A stretch of 64,000 nucleotides of DNA from Crateriforma conspicua. Its GTDB lineage: Bacteria > Planctomycetota > Planctomycetia > Pirellulales > Pirellulaceae. The position numbers were made by a program, and so were the translations under genes. How positions within the stretch are numbered: position 1 is the stretch's first letter; every line of letters begins with the position of its first letter. The notes under the pieces are model-generated. The model had not been told where the DNA came from and did not search any database. It worked only from the letters and a program-made list of their open reading frames with translations. The DNA lies in the NCBI RefSeq assembly GCF_007752935.1, contig NZ_CP036319.1, forward strand, positions 4,754,501 through 4,818,500. Direction: 5' to 3'. This document shows, piece after piece, positions 34,060 through 43,080 of this stretch.

Positions 34060-35685
34060 CTAAGACGACGATACCGCGTGGGATTCGGAATCCACTGGAG
34101 GCTGTTCGGCAGTTTCGCCGGACAGGGAAGCCACAGTATCGGAAGTCTCGGTTTCAGGACGGCCAACTGTAGCGACCGCTGCGCCCTTGCCCTTCAGTTG
34201 GCGGCGTTCCAAGTCCAGCATGATCTTGGTGATCGGCGCCTTGCTCTCGTCCAATTTGGTCAGGAAATCTTCCAGGTTTTGGTAAATCGCCGTGCTCTTG
34301 CCCAAAGCGACCAGCTCTAATTTGCCAACTGAAATGTCGACCATTTCGTCGCCGTTTTGACGTTCCGCGAACAATGGAACTTCCATCACCATTTGCTGGG
34401 CACGCTCCGGAAGCCGCACACTTTGCCACGTTGCGTGATAACTCTCGTGAAGCCAAGGCATGGAGATATTGACCTTCATCTTGGCCAGATCGTGTTTCTT
34501 CGCGAATTCGACCAAGGGTTCCCACACCAGTTCCCATGGTGCGTCCCCCTGAAGCTGCAGTCGACGATGCTGCTTTGACTGCTCGCAACGTTCAGGGTGC
34601 ATGAAAAACGATTCGATGAAGTGGGCGGCGCGATTAAAGATCAAGCGGGCTTCGCTATGTCCGAACGAGCGTGTCTGGATCAGAACAGCGATGACCAGAA
34701 TGACGCCGAACATCGCCCACCACGGTTCGCTGTAGACTTCGCCCAATACCGCGACCACCGTCGTGACCAGACAGGCCAGACCAACCACGATCAATAGCCC
34801 GTGCGGTCCGTATTTCAATTGCAGCAGGTGGTGCATGTGACCGCGATCCGTTGCGTAGATGCTGCGTCCCGTCAAACGACGCCGCACAATGGCTGCCGAG
34901 GAATCAAACAGCGGAATCGCAAGAATCGCCATAGGTGCCGACGCGAGAACGGTAGATTCCTTCAAGTTGGACCAGATTGCCAAGGTTCCCACGAATAGGC
35001 CGATCATCATGCTGCCCGCATCACCAAGATAAATACTGGCGGGGGGTTTGTTGTAAACCAGGAAACCGAGCAAGGCGCCGGCGAGTGCAAATCCGACCAC
35101 ACCGGAAAGCGGCGAAGCCCCGACGAACCCCAATATGCCAAGTCCAATGGCGATGATCATTCCGACCGTGCTGGCCATCCCGTCGGCGCCGTCGATCAAG
35201 TTCAGCGCGTTGACCGCCAACAGCAACCAAAGCATGGTGACGGGAATGCTAAATACCCCCAGGCTGATCTCGTATCCGAACAAGCCGATCTGGTGAATCT
35301 GAGTTCCCGCACCGATCATCAAACCGATGATCACGATCTGCAGTAGCAACTTCTGTCGGCCACGCAACGACCACACGTCGTCAACCAGCCCGACAACCAG
35401 GATGGCGAGGGCGGCGCCAAAAAGCACGTACCAGCGCATCTGAATCGTCCCCAGCACGTGGTATCCAAGGGTTCGATCCAGAACCAGGGACAACGCAAAG
35501 GTGGTCGCCACTGAGAGAAAAACGGCGACTCCACCGGCCAAAGCGACCGGCTTCTCGTGCACCTTTCGCTCTGCATCAGGACGATCCACCAACCCGACCG
35601 TCCGCGCAAATGCTCGGACAATTCGAACCAATAACAGCGAACAAGCGAGGGAAAGGATGAACGAAATCGCAATCATCCATTGCAT
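34060..35685 (-). CDS. WecA/MraY-family polyprenyl-phosphate sugar-1-phosphate transferase with large C-terminal domain
   Basis: A 541-residue membrane enzyme that should attach a HexNAc-1-phosphate to undecaprenyl phosphate, the first step of surface polysaccharide synthesis. The family motifs are VDDVWSLRG (101-109), NLIDGADGMAS (162-172), YLGDAGSM (219-226) and DRGHMHH (280-286), spread over about ten helices ending near 340. An unusual soluble C-terminal region (about 345-541) follows, with a Lys/Glu-rich helix and an Asp/Ser-rich tail. ATG 35685 is the start; 30 open codons upstream do not look coding. It is divergent from the exporter genes to its right. Confidence 0.88.
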   Translation of the reverse strand: MQWMIAISFILSLACSLLLVRIVRAFARTVGLVDRPDAERKVHEKPVALAGGVAVFLSVATTFALSLVLDRTLGYHVLGTIQMRWYVLFGAALAILVVGLVDDVWSLRGRQKLLLQIVIIGLMIGAGTQIHQIGLFGYEISLGVFSIPVTMLWLLLAVNALNLIDGADGMASTVGMIIAIGLGILGFVGASPLSGVVGFALAGALLGFLVYNKPPASIYLGDAGSMMIGLFVGTLAIWSNLKESTVLASAPMAILAIPLFDSSAAIVRRRLTGRSIYATDRGHMHHLLQLKYGPHGLLIVVGLACLVTTVVAVLGEVYSEPWWAMFGVILVIAVLIQTRSFGHSEARLIFNRAAHFIESFFMHPERCEQSKQHRRLQLQGDAPWELVWEPLVEFAKKHDLAKMKVNISMPWLHESYHATWQSVRLPERAQQMVMEVPLFAERQNGDEMVDISVGKLELVALGKSTAIYQNLEDFLTKLDESKAPITKIMLDLERRQLKGKGAAVATVGRPETETSDTVASLSGETAEQPPVDSESHAVSSS

Positions 35686-36230
35686 GGTGTGTTCCGCCGT
35701 GAAGAAATCAGAGTGGGAGTAGCATGTTGAGCAGGCGTCTGATCGTCGGTGTCCGAAAGCTTTGCCCAAGTCCATCAGCCATTCGAAACCGGCGATCGAC
35801 CATCAGTATAAAAGTCCCCTCCACCAAACGAACCCGTGCATCGATCAAATTCCTATAGATTTCATGCGGGAAACGCTAGTTTTTGACTGACTTGTGCAAT
35901 CCGCCCAATCGATACGGTTCGCTGCGTCGCTAACGCGACACACTGGCGAAACCTGAAGACAGGTGGCATTCCGCACGCCCCACGAGTGCCCAAAAGACGC
36001 CCATCAGCCCCCACCAGCGGTCTGTCTTGATGCGTCGGACCCGGACATTCCCGACGTCTGTCGCGACAGTGCAGAGCATTCTCAACGGTTCAGCCCGCGT
36101 TTCCGTCACTTTTGGCTAATCCGCAACGGCGGTTACGACGATTTGTATCCCAGGAGGGGGTTCCTGTCGTTCCGGCAGTATCCCTTGCGTAGAGACAAAT
36201 CGAATGCCGCCAGCAGCCAAGGGGGGCCCA
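35686..36230. promoter_or_regulatory. Divergent promoter region of the polysaccharide genes
   Basis: This 545-base gap separates the leftward transferase from the rightward lipoprotein/exporter pair. On the minus strand TATACT (35810-35805) is a good -10 candidate for the transferase, without a clear -35. A TTGACT at 35880-35885 lies on the plus strand, but without a well-spaced -10. An AGGGGGG ribosome-binding stretch closes the region just before ATG 36231. No gene-like frame was found in it. Confidence 0.35.
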
Positions 36231-37253
36231 ATGGCGATTCGCAAAATGACGGTAACGACCGCGTCAGCGGAATCTGTTACCCATAGCGACACTTCATCAA
36301 CAAGCAGCTCCCGGTCCGACAAGCCGGATTCGTCGCGTCGTCGACGTTTCCGACTGCTTGCCAGCGGTTGTCTGGGTCTGGCTTTGGTCGCTTCGACCGG
36401 CTGCACCATGTTCAACACGGCCACGCAGTCACTGTGTGACGAGGGCTGCCTGAACGACTTCATGATGTCCCATCATCACCGAGTCATGGCCGCCCGCGCT
36501 TGGCAACGTGAAAAGAAGTGCTTCGGAAACCACCGAAACCTGCGAGACATCAAACGCGGGTTCATGGACGCCTATAAAGACGTCGCCAAAGGTGGAACCG
36601 GATGCACGCCGACCGTCGCACCTCGTGAATACTGGGGATGGCGGTACCAGTCCGCTGACGGACACGTCGCGGTGAACTCATGGTTCCAAGGCTATCCGAT
36701 CGGCGTGAAAGCGGCCGAACAGGACGGAATTGGAAATTACGCCAGCATCCAAATGGCGAACTTGCCGACCCGTCAAACGTCCACACCGGGAACGGTCAAT
36801 ACGATCGCGCAGAAGAATCCGGAACCACCGAAACCATCGGTTTCAGAAATGATCCCGGTGCCGGGTGGCTATATCAGCCAAAACGGCGACTTCTACGACA
36901 AGAACGGAAACCTGGCTGGAAAGGGCACGGTCGTCGACCGTGCCATCGGAGAGCCGGTTGAAAGCGCGGTGCAAGTTCCCGCCATCGTCGCGGCCGACGA
37001 CCAACCGGTCGAAGTTGCACCCTTGAAAGCGGACGTAGCACCGACGCAAGCCCAGCCGCCGGCCGTTTCACTGAACTTGAGCGACCAGGTCGGTGCGACG
37101 CCGATCCAAGCCGACGCCTATCAGTTGGACGAACCCAGTCAAGAAGAAATTGATGCCGTTATCGACGACATCTTTGGCAAACCGCAGTCTCCAGCGTCCG
37201 ACGACGCGGATGACACGAACACGTTCGAGTCGATTCCGTTCACCTTCGAGTGA
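36231..37253 (+). CDS. Planctomycete-type lipoprotein upstream of the exporter
   Basis: A 340-residue lipoprotein of unknown function. A long Ser-rich, basic leader ends in ALVASTGC, with Cys58 as lipidation site. Next comes a Cys/His-rich segment (CDEGCLNDF, MMSHHHRVMAARAWQ, CFGNHRNLRDIKRGF). The rest includes YWGWRYQ, a Pro-rich stretch and an acidic end. Start ATG 36231 is preceded by AGGGGGG at ideal spacing and is preferred over ATG 36204. It is 30 bases before the SLBB exporter in the same direction and ends with almost no gap, so a role in polysaccharide export or envelope attachment is likely. I do not recognise a named family. Confidence 0.75.
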   Translation: MAIRKMTVTTASAESVTHSDTSSTSSSRSDKPDSSRRRRFRLLASGCLGLALVASTGCTMFNTATQSLCDEGCLNDFMMSHHHRVMAARAWQREKKCFGNHRNLRDIKRGFMDAYKDVAKGGTGCTPTVAPREYWGWRYQSADGHVAVNSWFQGYPIGVKAAEQDGIGNYASIQMANLPTRQTSTPGTVNTIAQKNPEPPKPSVSEMIPVPGGYISQNGDFYDKNGNLAGKGTVVDRAIGEPVESAVQVPAIVAADDQPVEVAPLKADVAPTQAQPPAVSLNLSDQVGATPIQADAYQLDEPSQEEIDAVIDDIFGKPQSPASDDADDTNTFESIPFTFE

Positions 37254-37283
37254 GCTGATAGGCCTTAGCAAGAGAGTTCAAGG

Positions 37284-38666
37284 ATGACTAAGACACTTTC
37301 AGCCGGCCGGCGGATCCATCGCTGCATCAGGACGCTGCGAACCGCCGCAACCGCGCTTGCCGCCGGCGTCGCCGTGACGGCAATCACCGGCTGCAGCACG
37401 TTGACTCAACCGATCAACGGGGTGCCCGCGAATCGCCTGCCTCCGGAATTTTTCCCGGAGCCTAAAAACGACTTGGTCCCGGTCGACATCTCATTGCTGT
37501 CACTGGAACCACCGCGTGAATACTTGCTGGACGGTGGGGATATTTTGGGCGTGTACATCGAAGGCGTCCTGCCTTTCAACCCGCCCAACGAGCCGCCGGA
37601 ACCGCCGCCGGTGAACTTCCCGGAAGCCGACAACACGCTGCCGCCATCGATCGGTTATCCGATCGCCATCCAAGACGATGGTACGCTGGCGCTGCCGTTG
37701 ATCGAGCCGTTGGATGTTTCCGGTCTGACCCTGGAACAAGTGCGTGACAAGATCCGCGACGCCTACATCGATGAAGAAATCTTGATCGAAGAAAAGGCTC
37801 GTCCGATCGTCACGCTGATCCAAAAGCGGACCTACAACATCATCGTCATCCGTGAAGACGGACTGGGTGATGGTCGTACGAGCCGAGGTCTGCAGTCACA
37901 AGACGTCGCATCGCAGTTCATCCGTGGCGGTAGCGACCGCAGCGGTAGCGGTTCGATGGTCAAGCTGAATGCGTACGAGAACGACATCTTGCATGCATTG
38001 GTCGAAACCGGCGGCCTGCCAGGCTTGAACGCCAAAAACCAGGTCAAAGTGTTGCGGGCTAATCGTGCGAACCAAGAGAAGTATCGCGAGTTCGTCAAAC
38101 AGTTCTATGCACAGCAAGAGTGTTTGCAACGCGACCCGTGCTACTGTCCGCCGGAACTTCCGGAAGACCCGTCGATCTTGAAGGTGCCGCTACGTGTTCG
38201 TCCGGGTGAATTCCCCGACATCAGCGATGAAGACATCACGCTGAATGATGGCGATATCGTGTACATCGAATCGCGTGAAACGGAAGTCTTCTACACCGGT
38301 GGTTTGTTGCCGGGTGGTGAATTCCCGCTGCCTCGTGACTATGACTTGGACGTGCTTGGTGCATTGGCCCTGGCCGGAGCCGGAGTCGGTGGTACGGCCC
38401 AAAACAGTGGTGGTGGAATCAGCCTTGGCCGTTCGCCGGTCGCTGGTGTACCGCCGGGACGCGTCTACATTCTTCGTAAGCTGCCTTGTAACCAGCAAGT
38501 TGCCATCGAAGTTGACATCTCCGAGGCGACCAACAATCCGTCGGCTCGGGTGCTGATTCAACCGGGCGACGTGGTACTGCTGCAGTACAAGTGCGAGGAA
38601 GAAATCATCAACGCCGGTATCGGAACGTTCTTCACCTTCGGGATTGCTGAGATCCTGAGGAACTAA
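37284..38666 (+). CDS. Wza-like polysaccharide export lipoprotein with SLBB domain
   Basis: A 460-residue outer-membrane polysaccharide export protein. The lipobox is TAITGC with Cys37. The N-terminal polysaccharide export domain (PREYLLDGGDILGVYIEG through ISYP-type strands and LVTLIQKR-like segment) spans about 70-200. It is followed by a soluble-ligand-binding beta-grasp region (ETEVFYTGGLLPGGEFPL) and a C-terminal beta segment (NPSARVLIQPGDVVLLQY). An unusual Pro-rich insertion (FNPPNEPPEPPPV) lies in the export domain. Cytoplasmic-membrane chain-length/kinase partners are not in the window. It follows the lipoprotein gene and is followed by a strong terminator. Confidence 0.88.
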   Translation: MTKTLSAGRRIHRCIRTLRTAATALAAGVAVTAITGCSTLTQPINGVPANRLPPEFFPEPKNDLVPVDISLLSLEPPREYLLDGGDILGVYIEGVLPFNPPNEPPEPPPVNFPEADNTLPPSIGYPIAIQDDGTLALPLIEPLDVSGLTLEQVRDKIRDAYIDEEILIEEKARPIVTLIQKRTYNIIVIREDGLGDGRTSRGLQSQDVASQFIRGGSDRSGSGSMVKLNAYENDILHALVETGGLPGLNAKNQVKVLRANRANQEKYREFVKQFYAQQECLQRDPCYCPPELPEDPSILKVPLRVRPGEFPDISDEDITLNDGDIVYIESRETEVFYTGGLLPGGEFPLPRDYDLDVLGALALAGAGVGGTAQNSGGGISLGRSPVAGVPPGRVYILRKLPCNQQVAIEVDISEATNNPSARVLIQPGDVVLLQYKCEEEIINAGIGTFFTFGIAEILRN

Positions 38667-38696
38667 GAACTCGCCACCAAACCGAAAGAAACGAAC

Positions 38697-38734
38697 AACG
38701 CCCTCGGGAAGCATGCTTCTCGGGGGCGTTTTTT
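38697..38734 (+). terminator. Terminator after the exporter
   Basis: A 16-base stem with two G-U pairs: AACGCCC and the GGAAGC stretch pair with GCTTC and GGGGGCGTT around a short AT centre, followed by TTTT. It ends the lipoprotein/exporter operon. Confidence 0.9.
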
Positions 38735-38801
38735 CGTTGTCAGACGCTCGTAGCCGCTCCAGCAATCGGTCGCCACGACAAACCTGGATTGCCCCAACGA
38801 T

Positions 38802-41378
38802 CTACGGCTGATTCTTTGAAAACCCTCCGGCGCGAGGAACGCCATCGGCAGAGCCTGATGAGGGATCCGCTTCGCCAATCATCGACGGGAAAAAGCGATA
38901 GTAGTTGCCATAGGTGTACTTCAGGTTCGCTTGCGATCTGATTTTACCCATGGCCGCCATCCGCTGACGTGCCAGTTCCTGGTCGCCGATCAGCAGTTGG
39001 TATTGATTGCTGGAAAGCACAGCTCCGTCAGCATCCAGCAAAGACAGCGACACGTTGAACGAATCCTCGACCGTCGCATCGACCTTCCACTTCAGTTCGC
39101 CGATCGCGAGCGAACTGTCTTCGTCGACCAACGCAACGTCAAAATCTTTGACCGCCAAGTGCGCCCCATCGGAGTTTTTGATGACCAACTGAACCGTACA
39201 ATCCTGATGCGATTGATAGGTGTCATTGATCAACCAAACCTTGGCATCCAATGACTCGCCGGGTTTCCATCGCCGTCGTTCAAAATCCAGACTGACCAGC
39301 AATGGTTGGTACGCTCGCTTAACGTACTCGTACGAACGTTTGGGTTGTTGATACGCATCAACGATCCCCCATTTCATGTCCGGCCAATACGTAATGAAGT
39401 GACACAGGGAGACTCCGCTGCACCTGGGTTTAGCACGCCGGAAATGCTCAACGGCCAGCTGAAAGATCGTGCCTTGGGCGTCCTGCGTCGCGTTGACAAA
39501 TTCTTCCAACGATCCCGTACGTTCGTCACCAAAGCAATCAAAGTTCTGCATCCGCAAACGGTCCAAGTCGGCCCAGTGGTGCCCCCAACTCGGTCCGGGT
39601 GGCCAAAGCTCATCCGGCGGAATGAAACGCTTCAGGCTTTCGACGGACGGCACCGATGTGATCGCCAACTCGGGAACAATGGGGAAGTCCAGCGATCGGT
39701 ACCAGTCTTCCATCAACCATCGGCCCATCGAATAGAAATAGGCCAACGCGTGCACCGCCTCTTTCGGCTTGTAACCGACACTCTGAGCGATCGCACAGGT
39801 CAGCGGGGAATCTGGCACATAGGGCAGATCGACGTGCTGTTGTAAGCGTCGCCCCAGTTCTTCAAGAAAACCTTTGGTGAAAACCGGATCAGCGGCTCGC
39901 AAGAAGGCCTCCTCGCCACCTTCGATCAAAATCAAAGATGGATGATTGCGGCGTTCCTTGATGACCGTCACTGCTTCCTGATAAATCCGTTCAACGAATG
40001 ATGGCTCCTGAGAAATATTCGCCGTCCCCAAGGGAATGACGTCCTGCCAAACGGTCAGGCCCGCTTCATCGCAGTACTGATAAAACTCAGGAATCTCCGG
40101 CGGATGCCAGCCAAAGATGCGGATGTTGTTCATATTGGCCGCTTTGGCCAAATCGATCAGCGTCTTGTATTCATCCGGCGACGTGCGCCCCACAAAGATG
40201 TCCGGCGGCCCGCCCCAACATGCCGAACGAATGAAATGCCGCTTACCGTTCAGCATCACCGTGCGCGGAAAGCTAACCTCATCCGGACCGAACCCCGGAT
40301 TCCATTCCATTTTGATTTGGCGAATTCCAAAGGTCTCGGTTTGTTGGTGATGAACGACATCGTCACAGCGCACTTCGATCGTTGCGTTGTACAGATTGGG
40401 TTTGCCCAGGTCCCAAGGCCACCAAAGTTGCGGATCGGTGATATCGATCTTCGCCGTCACCACTTGCTTACCAGGCTTCACTCGGGTCTGTACTTCAGTC
40501 GCCAAGGGTTCGGATGAGAAGTTTTTGCCTTCAATAGCAATGGGCATCTTGATCTCCATCGCCTGGTCCGCGTGGTTCTCGACAGTGACTTCGAACTCAA
40601 CCCGCGATGAACCATCATCGCGAACCGCGGGCTTCACATAGACGTCATCGATCCGCACCTTGCCAGATGCCACCAACCGAACCGGACGCCAAATCCCGAA
40701 CGGCACCAGATCACGCCAATAGTCACCAAACCACGGTGTCTTCAGCCCAGCCACCTTGTGATTGACCTGGGGTGGTGGATCCAGTTTGACCATCAAAATA
40801 TTCCGGCCCTTGTCCCACCTGGGTCCGCTGTTGACGAAGTCCGTGACGTCAAATGCGAACGGGCTGAACATCCCTTCGTGACGGCCAAGCTTGTTCCCGT
40901 TCAGCCACACGTCGCATGCATAGTCGACACCGTCAAATTCCAGACGAACGACTTTGTCTTCCAGCGTTTCGCCGACGTCAAATTGCAGCGAATACCACCA
41001 TTCATCCAACATGACCCACTGCGCCTTGGTGCTATTGCGTCCCCAATAGGGATCCTCCAAAACCCCAGCTTTCCAAAGGTCCGTATAGACGTCCCCGGGG
41101 ACGCGGCCAGAAATCCACACGTGGGTTTCGATGTCAGCGGGTGGCAATTCGTGCAGCCCCTGGACCACACCCTGACCCGGACGCATTCGCTTCAGCTTCC
41201 AGCGATAGCCGCTGAGGTCTTGGACCAGGTTTCCACTTCGAACCAGATCCCCCGCGCCAGGCTGCGCTATTGCCGTCAGGCACGGTACGCAAAGGCAGCA
41301 GAGGGTGGCGACCGTCAAGACAGACAATCGAAACCGTTTTCGCGCAACGACCAAACCTCGTTGAATCCGCATGACCAT
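38802..41378 (-). CDS. Secreted glycoside hydrolase family 2, beta-mannosidase-like
   Basis: An 858-residue exported protein with the GH2 layout: an N-terminal jelly-roll (WYSLQFDVGE, VRLEFDGVDYACDVWLNG), an Ig-like domain, a TIM barrel (about 330-640) and C-terminal Ig-like domains. The signal peptide spans about 1-38. Glu490 in EGGEEAF aligns with the acid/base of GGNE/GNNE, whose Asn is here Glu489. Glu570 in VPELAITSVPS aligns with the nucleophile of the SEFG region. It should cleave beta-linked sugars in the periplasm or outside; beta-mannoside is the family's best guess. Start is ATG 41378 or 41372. Confidence 0.8.
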   Translation of the reverse strand: MVMRIQRGLVVARKRFRLSVLTVATLCCLCVPCLTAIAQPGAGDLVRSGNLVQDLSGYRWKLKRMRPGQGVVQGLHELPPADIETHVWISGRVPGDVYTDLWKAGVLEDPYWGRNSTKAQWVMLDEWWYSLQFDVGETLEDKVVRLEFDGVDYACDVWLNGNKLGRHEGMFSPFAFDVTDFVNSGPRWDKGRNILMVKLDPPPQVNHKVAGLKTPWFGDYWRDLVPFGIWRPVRLVASGKVRIDDVYVKPAVRDDGSSRVEFEVTVENHADQAMEIKMPIAIEGKNFSSEPLATEVQTRVKPGKQVVTAKIDITDPQLWWPWDLGKPNLYNATIEVRCDDVVHHQQTETFGIRQIKMEWNPGFGPDEVSFPRTVMLNGKRHFIRSACWGGPPDIFVGRTSPDEYKTLIDLAKAANMNNIRIFGWHPPEIPEFYQYCDEAGLTVWQDVIPLGTANISQEPSFVERIYQEAVTVIKERRNHPSLILIEGGEEAFLRAADPVFTKGFLEELGRRLQQHVDLPYVPDSPLTCAIAQSVGYKPKEAVHALAYFYSMGRWLMEDWYRSLDFPIVPELAITSVPSVESLKRFIPPDELWPPGPSWGHHWADLDRLRMQNFDCFGDERTGSLEEFVNATQDAQGTIFQLAVEHFRRAKPRCSGVSLCHFITYWPDMKWGIVDAYQQPKRSYEYVKRAYQPLLVSLDFERRRWKPGESLDAKVWLINDTYQSHQDCTVQLVIKNSDGAHLAVKDFDVALVDEDSSLAIGELKWKVDATVEDSFNVSLSLLDADGAVLSSNQYQLLIGDQELARQRMAAMGKIRSQANLKYTYGNYYRFFPSMIGEADPSSGSADGVPRAGGFSKNQP

Positions 41379-41468
41379 CCCACTCGTCAATGACAACTTG
41401 AACCAAGAAGGGCTTCATCGTCACACGAATGTCGACAATCAACAACAGTCCCGCAGTGAGTCAAAACG

Positions 41469-42572
41469 TCACACTTCGTCGGAATCAAGCGTCGTATCGG
41501 CGGCAACCGCGATTTCGGTCCCGGTCAACGCAGCCTCACTGTCATCGGCGCCGCGTCGCAGCTTGCGTTCCGCCCGATAGATCTCTCGTTTCAAAATGCG
41601 AATTTCCAGCTCACGCTGATTCAGATCCTCTTTCAGCTTTTGAAGTTGCTTTTCCGGATCCGGCCGCAACAGTCGCTCCAAGACATCCCACAAAATCAGT
41701 GCCCGCAGGGCTTTGACCGCCGTCGCACGCATCCGATACATGCTGGCCAAGCGAGTCAACTTGGACACCCGCAACAACTTCGCCACCTTGGTGCTGCGGA
41801 CCAGCGAAAGCGAGCGAAGAAACGACAGCAACGGCAGCAAGATGATTGCCAAGTCGATCCAGTTGGTGCGGATGTAATCGAACTTTTTCTCCGCCACACT
41901 GACCATCAGAATGAACTCCAGCGCGAAAGCAAACCAAATCACTCCGGTCGACACATGCAGAGCGAAACGCAACCACTCGTGCTGAACGACTTGGGCTTTG
42001 AAGAAGAATTCGATCGCCAGCACAGGCAAGATCAGCAATGCGATCGCAATCATTGGCAAGCTGAATGTGCGTTCCAGTCGTCGACGCAATCGCTTGTCAC
42101 TGCGTCGCCACCCAAGGCCGGGCAACCACAATCGGCGATCCATCTCGACGCTGCGGGCGCACAAGCGCAAGGACGGACACAAGCAGAAAAGGAAGCCGTA
42201 AAAATGAAACCAGCGGTTCGCACGTGACCAAGAACGCGACAGCCAGTGAAACACCGACTCGGCGATGATCAACGGCCAGATCAACAGCAACAATGTCACC
42301 ACGCGATGCTGCGTCGCAAGTTCTTCCCTTTGCGTTTGCGGATCCAACCCCAAGCCGATCGCGCGTGCTTGGCCGATATCGGCCAGATTCAGTTCCTGTT
42401 CCGGATCGACTTCTTCCAAAGCGACCAAGGCAGATTCACGCAAGTTGGGCACGTCGACCCACAGCACGACCAAACAAGCTTGCCCGACCAGAAATGCCAG
42501 CGACAACCAAAAGAACAGCGGTGCCGTCATCCGAGCGATCGTGATTCGAGTTGCCGCGGATAGCATCGTCAT
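41469..42572 (-). CDS. Voltage-sensor-like multi-pass membrane protein of unknown function
   Basis: A 367-residue membrane protein. Hydrophobic segments lie near 15-40, 90-110, 170-190, 200-225 and 240-255. They are followed by a basic helix (VRSTKVAKLLRVSKLTRLASMYRMRATAVKAL) with positive residues at three- to four-residue spacing, as in the S4 helix of ion channels. There is no pore-loop selectivity motif. A coiled coil (LQKLKEDLNQRELEIRILKREIYRAERKL) and an acidic tail close the protein. It might be a voltage-sensor-domain protein or a transporter accessory; I recognise no named family. It follows the GH2 gene in orientation, about 90 bases upstream of it. Confidence 0.6.
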   Translation of the reverse strand: MTMLSAATRITIARMTAPLFFWLSLAFLVGQACLVVLWVDVPNLRESALVALEEVDPEQELNLADIGQARAIGLGLDPQTQREELATQHRVVTLLLLIWPLIIAESVFHWLSRSWSRANRWFHFYGFLFCLCPSLRLCARSVEMDRRLWLPGLGWRRSDKRLRRRLERTFSLPMIAIALLILPVLAIEFFFKAQVVQHEWLRFALHVSTGVIWFAFALEFILMVSVAEKKFDYIRTNWIDLAIILLPLLSFLRSLSLVRSTKVAKLLRVSKLTRLASMYRMRATAVKALRALILWDVLERLLRPDPEKQLQKLKEDLNQRELEIRILKREIYRAERKLRRGADDSEAALTGTEIAVAADTTLDSDEV

Positions 42573-43080
42573 CGCCTTTCGTTTGTTCCTTCCGTCGTGT
42601 GGGCTCGGTGCACTCGGGCCGGTGACTGTCGTTTCATGCGTCGAAGTTCGGGCAGCGATCGATCGCCCCAGTACGTCGCCGCCGGTCCTGCGAAACGACG
42701 TTTCCTTTTTTTTCGACGCGGTGGACGCCGCCCAAAACCCCTAGCGTCGCCTTGGTTCGGATGTGACCAAACCGGGGCAACTCTTTAGGCCAGTTTCACG
42801 GCGATTCGGGGCGCGAGAGCCCGTCGAAGAGCCGCCAAACGCTGCCGTTCGCAGCAAAACCGGGCCGACACGAACATCCCGTGTGTTTTCGCATCTCCCA
42901 AGGGAACTTGCAAACACTCCACCGACGCTGATTCGCCCTTGCCAGGGGAATCCAAAATTTCTTACCTGCGGTGAAGATTTGCTCAAGTCCGCCGTGACGC
43001 GCCCTTTGATTTGAATCCGAAACGGTGAATTGCCCCTGGTGATTCGGTCACACGCCAAGTTCGAAGCCACTTAGTCTCTC
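42573..43080 (+). other. Intergenic region before flgF
   Basis: About 500 bases between the leftward membrane protein and the flagellar operon. A run of eight T lies near 42707. I looked for sigma-54 (TGGCAC/TTGC) and sigma-28 type boxes upstream of flgF and saw none that I would defend. No gene-like frame was found. Confidence 0.4.
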
